DNA from: Planctomycetota bacterium
GTDB lineage: Bacteria; Planctomycetota; Planctomycetia; Isosphaerales; Isosphaeraceae
Direction: 5' to 3'
DNA length: 6,737 bases
Assembly: GCA_021778575.1 (NCBI GenBank)
Contig: JAJYCH010000270.1
Coordinates: 1 to 6,737, forward strand
In this document: positions 1 to 4,881 of the stretch, in pieces
Numbering within the stretch: position 1 is the first letter of the stretch
Layout: each line of letters starts with the position of its first letter
Translations under genes and position numbers: made by a program
Notes under the pieces: model-generated
The model's database searches: none
What the model saw: only the letters and a program-made list of their open reading frames with translations
Told to the model about the DNA's origin: nothing

Positions 1-396
1 AACCAGGTCTCGCTTCCCTCCGCCGACCGACCGGAACGTGATCGAGTTCGACAGCCCCATCGTCGGCATGTACAGGTTGCAGTAGGCAAACAGCAGGAGG
101 AAGATTGGCCAGAACCCGGTGGCGTAAGCCGTGGCGATCAGCAAGACGCCGCCGATCAGGTGGGCTCCCGCCATGACGATCTGGGTCGGAAGGAAACGGT
201 CGGCCAGTTGCCCGAGGATGAACGGGCCGAGGATCGAGCCGAAGCCGTAGACCGTATAGATCCAGCCGATCTCCGCCTCTTTCAGGCCGACGGCTTTCGA
301 GCCGAGGTACAGGCCCAGAATCGGCAGCCAGATCCCCCAGACGTAGTATTGCAGGAACATCATGAACGACAGGCGAATGCGCAGGCCGAGGCTCAT
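1..396 (-). CDS. MFS permease, NupG/nucleoside:H+ symporter-like (N-terminal part, cut by left edge)
   Basis: This is the first 132 residues of an inner-membrane transporter of the major facilitator superfamily; the rest (the family is about 400-420 residues long) lies beyond the window. It starts at ATG 396 with a GGGAG Shine-Dalgarno sequence 8 bases upstream. Hydrophobic stretches at about residues 10-32, 43-63, 72-92 and 95-116 are the first four helices. Residues 15-28 (LQYYVWGIWLPILG) and 109-120 (YMPTMGLSNSIT) resemble, from memory, the helix 1 and helix 4 signatures of E. coli NupG, and GQLADRF at 62-68 fits the MFS loop 2-3 motif. Family knowledge suggests proton-coupled nucleoside uptake, but planctomycetes carry many NupG-like paralogues whose substrate is unknown, so the substrate is inference. 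It lies 120 bases downstream of a same-strand glycosyltransferase gene and may be co-transcribed with it; no terminator is visible between them. Confidence 0.85.
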   Translation of the reverse strand, partial: MSLGLRIRLSFMMFLQYYVWGIWLPILGLYLGSKAVGLKEAEIGWIYTVYGFGSILGPFILGQLADRFLPTQIVMAGAHLIGGVLLIATAYATGFWPIFLLLFAYCNLYMPTMGLSNSITFRSVGGGKRDLV

Positions 397-516
397 CGGA
401 ACGGCTCCCGGGTCATGGACTTGAGGACGGGTGGGTCAAAAAGGGAAGGACCCGAAGTGGAACCAATCTACCCCGCGCGAAGTCCCGTGCCAACCGCTCC
501 GTGAAGTTCCCGTGTC

Positions 517-1713
517 TCACGATCTGGGCTTGATCCAGTCGAGCAGCTTCTCGGCAATATTCCGACAAGAATTTTCGCGGGCGGTCGCCAGTCGGAGAGC
601 GGCCCGGCCGTCGTCGGGTCCAGCCTGGATTCGGGCGCGGACGGCTTCAATGAACCCCGACGGTTCGACCACGTCGAACTGGTCGCGATAGAGCCGGCAT
701 TCGGGCAGGTCGGTCGCGACGACGGGTCGGCCCGAGGCCATCGAGTCCATGATCTTGGTCGGACAACTCGCCAGGTTGAACGGGTGGGCGACCTGGTAGG
801 GGATCAGCGCCAGATCAAACGACCGGTTGTAGGCATCGATGGTGTCCTGGCCTCGCCAGCCGATCGCGTGGACGTTGGGTCGCTCCAGACAGGCCCGGCG
901 CTCGGCCTGCCACGAGGCTGAACCATCGGCTCCGACCCGTCCGACGAGAACGATTGAGGCTTCTGGGTTCGACCGGGCCACGCCGAGTACCAGTGACCAG
1001 TCGACCCGGTCTTCCATCGTCCCGATATAACCGATCAGCGGGCGCGGCAGATCGGCGATGTCGGCGGGCGCGGGGGCTGGGAGAGCTTGCGGGGCGTCGG
1101 GGATCGAACGGGTCGGGGCTCCGTGAGGCAGGTGCCTGATCCGGTCGGCCGCTTCAGGGACGGCGGCTCGCAGTTCGTTGGCGCGATAGAGCGATGTGCA
1201 GACGGTCAGGTCGGACTCGCGAACCGCTCGATGTTCGAGCCGGGTCACCTCGTCGGCGACGTCGGGCCAGTACAGTCGGTAATCATCGATATTGAAGTAG
1301 ATCAGGCGATCGGGCCAGACCTGGTCGGCCAGATGCAGGTAATACGGATAGGTCATCACCAGCGCGAGCGGTCCTTCGCCGACCGTCTCGGCGTGCCAGC
1401 GACGCACGGCGCGGGCGATGGGTCGCATGCCGATCCGTGGATATTTTTTCATCCAGCCCGACGGCAGGACCAGGTCGCGCTGCCAGATTCCGGGGGCGGT
1501 CTCGGTCGCCGGGCGGTTCCACGACCAGGGACGTTGCCCCATCTTCCAGGCGACCTGGACATCAGCGCAGCGCAGGAGGAGCGTCGAGGCCCGGTCGCGA
1601 GGAATCTCGCGAAACAGGTTCTCGGTCGTGTACCAGCCGGCGTCGGCGACGGCGATCGAGAGCCGGTCGCGATCGAGCCGGGGACGTCGGGGTCGAGTCA
1701 AGGTGCTGGCCAT
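517..1713 (-). CDS. glycosyltransferase, GT4/GT-B fold, TuaH-like
   Basis: A 398-residue cytoplasmic glycosyltransferase, expected to move a sugar from a nucleotide donor to a polysaccharide, lipid or protein acceptor. No signal peptide or membrane helix is seen. The N-terminal half (about 17-200) has YFNIDDYRLYW at 139-149 and HLPHGAP at 194-200, the usual link between the two Rossmann halves. The C-terminal donor-binding half begins at LIGYIGTMEDRVDW (226-239), continues through VHAIGWRG (281-288) and contains PTKIMDSMASGRPVVAT at 318-334. That last motif is the GT4 nucleotide-sugar loop, with Asp323 where Glu is common. The frame stays open to ATG 1827, but ATG 1713 is preferred: it has GAAGGA 8 bases upstream, and a TTGACA-17-TAAGCT promoter lies between the two candidate starts. 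The adjacent same-strand gene is the MFS permease. Donor and acceptor cannot be told from sequence. Confidence 0.85.
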   Translation of the reverse strand: MASTLTRPRRPRLDRDRLSIAVADAGWYTTENLFREIPRDRASTLLLRCADVQVAWKMGQRPWSWNRPATETAPGIWQRDLVLPSGWMKKYPRIGMRPIARAVRRWHAETVGEGPLALVMTYPYYLHLADQVWPDRLIYFNIDDYRLYWPDVADEVTRLEHRAVRESDLTVCTSLYRANELRAAVPEAADRIRHLPHGAPTRSIPDAPQALPAPAPADIADLPRPLIGYIGTMEDRVDWSLVLGVARSNPEASIVLVGRVGADGSASWQAERRACLERPNVHAIGWRGQDTIDAYNRSFDLALIPYQVAHPFNLASCPTKIMDSMASGRPVVATDLPECRLYRDQFDVVEPSGFIEAVRARIQAGPDDGRAALRLATARENSCRNIAEKLLDWIKPRS

Positions 1714-1777
1714 CGGGCGATCCTTCGGTGGGCCGAAACCGGGCGATCCATTCCCCCGTTCGTCGCGGACCGCCGCG

Positions 1778-1806
1778 AGCTTATCCCTGGGGACGACCCA
1801 TGTCAA
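1778..1806 (-). promoter_or_regulatory. candidate sigma-70 promoter of the glycosyltransferase gene
   Basis: Read on the minus strand, a perfect TTGACA (1806-1801) is followed by a 17-base spacer and TAAGCT (1783-1778). The -10 matches consensus at only three of six positions, but the -35 and spacing are ideal. Transcription would start near 1771, giving a leader of about 58 bases to ATG 1713. It lies inside the in-frame upstream extension, which argues against translation from 1827. Confidence 0.45.
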
Positions 1807-1888
1807 CCGGTGCCGACCCCCACACATGCGGCGGAATCGCTCGCGTTCCCCCGGTCAACCCGAACTCTCCAGACTTCCATGACTGAGG

Positions 1889-1918
1889 TTGGCGCCCCGG
1901 GAACCAGGCCCCTACAAT
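1889..1918 (+). promoter_or_regulatory. candidate sigma-70 promoter of the small Pro-rich protein gene
   Basis: TTGGCG (1889-1894; four of six consensus) is followed by an 18-base spacer and TACAAT (1913-1918; five of six). Transcription would begin near 1925, leaving a leader of about 165 bases before ATG 2089. The prediction rests on the hexamers alone; a closer promoter could have been missed. Confidence 0.35.
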
Positions 1919-2088
1919 CCACCCTCCCCGATCATCGACGGCCTGATCTCACGGTCAAGGCGCGGTTGATGACGGGCAAGAAACCGGCGTCCGGGATGGA
2001 CGAGGTCAGACAATCGCGATCCTCGGGGCGGAACACTTCCGCACTCTCTTGATCTTTCACCAAACGGAACACGGAAGGGTTTTTTTCC

Positions 2089-2430
2089 ATGCATTCACTG
2101 ATCCTGATCACTGCGATGAGCGCGACCACGGGCCTTTTCGGTGGCAAGCACTGCGGCCAGCCCAAGCATCATGCTCGTCGGGCCGTTTCGAGCTGCTATA
2201 GCGCGAGCCCCTGCGGCGCGACCACCTCGGCTCCATACGCCACGCCCCAGGGGATGACTTCCATGCCGTCGGCACAGGGTTATCCGACCGCTCCGGCCAA
2301 GATGGTCCCGGCAACTCCGACACCGTCCAGCATCCCCCCGGCACCGCCCGTCCCGACCACGTCGACCAGCCCCTCGTCGGCCCTGGCCCCAGTGGGCCAG
2401 TCGGTCGTCGCGACCGGCGACCTTCGCTAA
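2089..2430 (+). CDS. small exported Pro/Ser/Thr-rich protein, hypothetical
   Basis: I do not recognise a named family for this 113-residue protein. Residues 4-16 (LILITAMSATTGL) form a short hydrophobic segment resembling a minimal export signal, although the usual basic residues before it are missing (only His2). Next comes a basic, His- and Cys-containing stretch (20-43; Cys22, Cys36, Cys42, several His, Lys and Arg). The remainder, about 48-105, is low complexity and very rich in Pro, Ser, Thr and Ala, as expected of a flexible extracellular linker. Planctomycetes encode many short proteins with a similar MxSL-type N-terminus followed by His/Cys-rich segments; membership in that group is my inference. 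The start has GGAAGGG at 2073-2079, 9 bases upstream, with seven consecutive T in between. It is a single-gene unit ending in a strong terminator, which supports its reality. Confidence 0.65.
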   Translation: MHSLILITAMSATTGLFGGKHCGQPKHHARRAVSSCYSASPCGATTSAPYATPQGMTSMPSAQGYPTAPAKMVPATPTPSSIPPAPPVPTTSTSPSSALAPVGQSVVATGDLR

Positions 2431-2505
2431 ATCCGCCCGATCGGGGCAAGCTCGCCCATCTGATCGACTGAAGTCAGCGCCGACCTCTCCATCCCGTCAA
2501 AGCTG

Positions 2506-2543
2506 CCCGGCCGACCGACAGCGGTCCGGCCGGGTTTTTCTTT
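2506..2543 (+). terminator. intrinsic terminator of the small Pro-rich protein gene
   Basis: A GC-rich stem of about 12 bp with one bulged C and the loop ACAG occupies 2506-2534 (arms CCCGGCCGACCG and CGGTCCGGCCGGG). It is followed at once by TTTTTCTTT (2535-2543). It lies 75 bases after the stop codon of the small protein gene. Read on the minus strand the stem is not followed by a T run, so it probably serves the plus-strand gene only, although it may also slow transcription arriving from the DUF1573 gene. Confidence 0.9.
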
Positions 2544-2561
2544 GGGATCAATGGCTCAAGC

Positions 2562-3560
2562 TCACGGAACGATGTTCGCGAAGACCGTTACCTTCGCGGG
2601 AGGCTCGTCCTTGAGATCCAGCTCGAATTCGACCGTCGAGTTGTACGGGCCGATCTTGGCGGGAGCCTTGAAGGTCAGCGCCACCGTGTGCAAAGCCCGC
2701 GCCTGGTCGCCGGTTGCCGGGGCACTTAGATCGGGGGAACCAGGAACAATCCCGGTCACCTTGAACGGTTGGGCCGAGCGAATCAGGACCGTTTTTTGCA
2801 CCGTCTGTCCGGCCTTCAGCGTTCCCAGGTTGAGCACCGAGGGGGAAATCGAGACGTTGGTCTGAACGACCGCGGAGACCGAGACCGGGATGTACCTGGC
2901 GTTCGGGTCATTGGTCTCGATCGTGATCTGATCCTTGAAATAGCCGATCGGGGCCGATGGTTTGAGAGTGACGACCATCGAGTAAGTCACCTGCCCGCCC
3001 GGCGATCGCCCTTGTTCGCGAAGTACCGCCTCGATGTGGTCACTGATCGTGTTGCTCTTTTTCACCGCCCAGTCGGGTTGAGTTCCTGAGTAGGTCAGGG
3101 TCAGGTTGAGCTTGGGGTTGGTGGTCCGGTTGACGGTTCCGAAATCGACCTGTCCGGGAGTCAAGGTCACGTCGGTCCGGATGAAGCAGGTGAGGTTGAG
3201 ATCAACGTTCACCGGCGAAGGGCGATCGAGAACCAGGGTCAAGCCGGAGGCCTTGTAGCCGGTGAATCGCGTGGTGTCGATCGAGGCCTCGACGACGGTC
3301 TGGGCACCGGGCGGGATGTCTCGGGCACCAAGCCGGACGTCGGTGCAGCCACATTTCGTGGTCCAGGAGGCAATATGAATTTCCTGGCTGGTCGAGTTGA
3401 CGAGCCGGAACGAGTGCCGGACCTTCGACCCTCGGGCGACGGTTCCGAAGTCGTGCGCTCGGTCGGGAAAGACGGCATCGGTCCAGTCGGCGGCTCGGGA
3501 AGGTTCCATCCACCCGATGGCGAGAGCAAGCGCGGCCACCACAGTCAGGGCAAGACGCAT
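2562..3560 (-). CDS. secreted DUF1573 protein with three Ig-like beta domains
   Basis: A 332-residue exported protein. Residues 1-23 form a signal peptide (Arg2, hydrophobic 3-16, likely cleavage after SRA, before ADW). The mature part appears to hold three beta-sandwich repeats, each opening with an FGT/LGT-type strand: HDFGTVARGSKVRHSFRLVN (36-55), VDFGTVNRTTNPKLNLTLTY (138-157) and LNLGTLKAGQTVQKTVLIRS (243-262). The first is a clear DUF1573 domain and carries the family's Cys-Gly-Cys-Thr motif (Cys70, Cys72). DUF1573 proteins are common in Bacteroidetes and Planctomycetes and are thought to be ASH/Ig-like periplasmic or surface modules; no biochemical activity is firmly assigned. ATG 3560 has GGGAGA about 8 bases upstream. 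The gene stands alone, converging on the terminator of the small Pro-rich protein and divergent from the STAS genes. Confidence 0.9.
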   Translation of the reverse strand: MRLALTVVAALALAIGWMEPSRAADWTDAVFPDRAHDFGTVARGSKVRHSFRLVNSTSQEIHIASWTTKCGCTDVRLGARDIPPGAQTVVEASIDTTRFTGYKASGLTLVLDRPSPVNVDLNLTCFIRTDVTLTPGQVDFGTVNRTTNPKLNLTLTYSGTQPDWAVKKSNTISDHIEAVLREQGRSPGGQVTYSMVVTLKPSAPIGYFKDQITIETNDPNARYIPVSVSAVVQTNVSISPSVLNLGTLKAGQTVQKTVLIRSAQPFKVTGIVPGSPDLSAPATGDQARALHTVALTFKAPAKIGPYNSTVEFELDLKDEPPAKVTVFANIVP

Positions 3561-3661
3561 GGGCAGGTTCTCCCTCGGGATCTCGCGTTATGCCGGACGA
3601 GACGCTCTCGACGAGACATCGGTCGAGCAAACCGAGACGCGATCGAGAAAATATAACATAT

Positions 3662-3688
3662 CCGGGCGAGGTTGATGTTCTCGCCCGG
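3662..3688. promoter_or_regulatory. perfect 9-bp inverted repeat, possible operator
   Basis: CCGGGCGAG (3662-3670) and CTCGCCCGG (3680-3688) are exact inverted copies separated by 9 bases. On the minus strand a TATATT -10-like hexamer (3655-3650) follows 7 bases after the repeat, so the palindrome covers where the -35 of the DUF1573 gene would lie. That geometry fits a dimeric regulator controlling this gene. As RNA it would form a stable hairpin, but no U run follows on the plus strand and only a mixed AT stretch on the minus strand, so a terminator is less likely. Confidence 0.4.
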
Positions 3689-3859
3689 CATCATCCTCTG
3701 GCCGGGACCGCCCGTCCATGTTACCTTAAATGAAGATAGTCCGCCGGATCAAAATCTCCGGTCTGGTCGCGAACCTCGGACTGCCTTCGACTGTCTCTTT
3801 GGGGTTGGCTCCCTCGATCTTCCTCTTCAAATTCTTCTCGAATCCCCCTCTTGTAACAT

Positions 3860-3878
3860 CCGGCGAACTTTTCGCCGG
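3860..3878 (+). promoter_or_regulatory. hairpin in the leader of the first STAS gene, possible attenuator
   Basis: CCGGCGAA (3860-3867) and TTCGCCGG (3871-3878) form a perfect 8-bp stem with the 3-base loop CTT, 43 bases before ATG 3922. A run of six T (3887-3892) follows after 8 further bases. That is too far for a standard intrinsic terminator but compatible with pausing, attenuation or mRNA protection. Which of these applies is not visible from sequence. Confidence 0.4.
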
Positions 3879-3921
3879 TCGTTGAATTTTTTACCTTTAC
3901 CCACGCGTGAACAGGTTGCTC

Positions 3922-4398
3922 ATGCTCAAGCCGAAGGTTGAGGTCCGGAACGAGGGGGGCATCCTCGTGGCCGAGTTCTGGGATTGTTTGCGGCTCGACC
4001 CGAACCCTGTCCGTGATCTCCGCCAGCATTACGAGGCGCATCTTCGGGCCAAGGGAAAGCCGGATCTGGTCGTTGACCTCAATGGAGTTGTCTTCGCGGG
4101 TTCGGCGTCGTTGGGCGGATTCCTCGCGCTCCAGCGTCTGGCTCGCCAGCAGTCGGGTCGGGTGGTGTTTTGCAATGTCGAGGACGACGTCCACGAGGTT
4201 TTCCGGATCAGCAAGCTCGCTCCGATGTTCGTCTTTCTCGAAGATCTGCCCGCCGCCCTGGCCTATGTGGCCCGTCCAGCCGAAGGCCCCGAGGATCTGG
4301 GAACCCAGGCTCCTCCCGAGCCCGGCCCGAGCCCTCAGCCGCCAACCGCTCCTCGGGCTGAAGGACCGCTCCGGCGGAGTCGCCGTCGCGAACCTTGA
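3922..4398 (+). CDS. STAS-domain protein (anti-anti-sigma factor-like) with Pro-rich basic tail
   Basis: A 158-residue cytoplasmic protein. Residues 5-117 form a STAS domain of the SpoIIAA/RsbV type, which in known cases binds an anti-sigma factor or acts in a larger signalling complex. The core strand-loop-helix is VVDLNGVVFAGSASLGGFL (50-68). Aligned with the SpoIIAA loop (FMDSSGLG), the Asp is Gly60, the first Ser is Ser61, and the phosphorylated Ser58 position is Ala62, with Ser63 in place of Gly. Phosphoregulation of the standard kind may therefore be absent. Residues 118-150 are rich in Pro, Glu and Ala, and the end (151-158) is RRSRRREP, an unusual tail for a STAS protein. ATG 3922 is chosen because it begins just before the first strand and has AGG 7 bases upstream; in-frame GTG 3907 has no visible ribosome site. 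A paralogous STAS gene follows 114 bases later, so the pair probably works together. Confidence 0.82.
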   Translation: MLKPKVEVRNEGGILVAEFWDCLRLDPNPVRDLRQHYEAHLRAKGKPDLVVDLNGVVFAGSASLGGFLALQRLARQQSGRVVFCNVEDDVHEVFRISKLAPMFVFLEDLPAALAYVARPAEGPEDLGTQAPPEPGPSPQPPTAPRAEGPLRRSRRREP

Positions 4399-4512
4399 CG
4401 GAATCGGGTGAAGCCACTCGGTTTCGACGATCTCCTCGCAATCTTCGCACTTTCCGGATATGTTAATGGGGTCTGGTAAAGTCTCGTTCATGGCGACTGC
4501 CTGGAGCCCGCG

Positions 4513-4869
4513 ATGCCGGCCACCCTCCGAATCGAAGTCAGTGAGATCGACGGTGCGCAGGTTGTGACATTCCGAGATCGCCTTCTCTTCGACGACCGAA
4601 CTGTTCGCGAGGTCGCCGACCAACTCGGGGCCGCCTTGCCCAACGATGGCAGGCCGATCAAGCTGGTCGTCGATTTCTCGGGCGTCGACCTTATCTCCAG
4701 CTCGCTCCTGGGCAAGCTGATCCTGCTCCAGCGCCGGGTCGATGGCTCCGGCGGTAAGCTCCGGCTTTGCGAGCTTTCGACGACCGTGCTCTCGGTCTTC
4801 AAGACCTCGAACCTCGACCGGATCTTCGGAATCGTGCGCGATCGCCGCGCCGCGCTGGCCGAGATCTGA
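4513..4869 (+). CDS. STAS-domain protein, anti-sigma factor antagonist-like
   Basis: A 118-residue single-domain cytoplasmic STAS protein, the usual length for SpoIIAA/RsbV proteins. The conserved loop is VVDFSGVDLISSSLLGKLI (52-70). Against SpoIIAA (DFMDSSGLG), Asp56 becomes Ser62, and Ser63 and Ser64 match the two serines, so Ser64 sits at the phosphorylated position. The known role of such proteins is to bind and titrate an anti-sigma kinase until phosphorylated; partner and sigma factor are not in this window, so pathway assignment is inference. It shares landmarks with the preceding STAS protein (LVVD-hydrophobic-GV, LLQR/ALQR, V-hydrophobic-VF near KTSNLD / RISKLA), which suggests duplication. 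ATG 4513 has GGAG 6 bases upstream. The 114-base gap from the first STAS gene shows no terminator or good promoter, so co-transcription is likely. The stop codon is 12 bases from that of the opposing MATE gene. Confidence 0.88.
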   Translation: MPATLRIEVSEIDGAQVVTFRDRLLFDDRTVREVADQLGAALPNDGRPIKLVVDFSGVDLISSSLLGKLILLQRRVDGSGGKLRLCELSTTVLSVFKTSNLDRIFGIVRDRRAALAEI

Positions 4870-4881
4870 ACCAGAAGCCGC

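Larger units (their letters stand above)
1714..2088. other. divergent intergenic region, glycosyltransferase / small exported protein
   Basis: This 375-base stretch holds no gene I can support. Open frames cross it, but they are continuations of frames antisense to the glycosyltransferase. It contains a candidate promoter for each flanking gene, facing outward. Near the right end a 6-bp perfect stem with a 3-base loop, GCGGAA-CAC-TTCCGC (2028-2042), would sit in the leader of the small gene. If the proposed promoter is right, that leader is about 165 bases long, rather long for a 113-residue protein. Confidence 0.6.
3561..3921. other. divergent intergenic region, DUF1573 gene / STAS genes
   Basis: About 360 bases without a supported gene. 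An 89-residue frame at 3672-3941 has no ribosome binding site or recognisable composition and is taken as chance. The region looks more AT-rich than its surroundings around 3640-3660 and 3715-3760. It has a pyrimidine-rich run at about 3780-3855 and three inverted repeats (3662-3688, 3744-3761, 3860-3878). It must contain the promoters of both outward genes; the clearest -10-like site is TATATT (3655-3650, minus). I could not find a confident promoter for the plus strand. Confidence 0.6.

Noticed and set aside
431..452. GGGTC/GACCC hairpin between the glycosyltransferase and permease genes as a terminator
   Set aside because: Only a 5-bp stem with an 11-base or larger loop and no T run following on the minus strand.
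160..691. Plus-strand frames over the permease start and its upstream gap
   Set aside because: Composition is that of antisense GC-rich DNA and they overlap the clear MFS N-terminus; no ribosome site.
1087..2052. 321-codon plus-strand open frame over the glycosyltransferase gene
   Set aside because: Antisense shadow of a recognisable glycosyltransferase. The translation shows no domain and it lacks a ribosome site.
3662..3688. Inverted repeat as an intrinsic terminator
   Set aside because: No gene ends here on either strand, and the following sequence is not a T run on the plus strand and only mixed AT on the minus strand; an operator is more plausible.
3672..3941. 89-codon plus-strand frame ahead of the first STAS gene
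   Set aside because: It begins inside an inverted repeat with no Shine-Dalgarno site, has no recognisable pattern, and overlaps the STAS start in another frame.
4399..4512. A separate promoter for the second STAS gene (TATGTT at 4459 or TAAAGT at 4477)
   Set aside because: Neither has an acceptable -35 at normal spacing, and the gap is short enough for co-transcription.
3721..4623. 300-codon open frame on the minus strand across both STAS genes, including a CxxC segment in the gap between them
   Set aside because: It runs antisense to two well-supported STAS genes, has no convincing ribosome site and no recognisable domain. Long antisense frames are common in GC-rich DNA.
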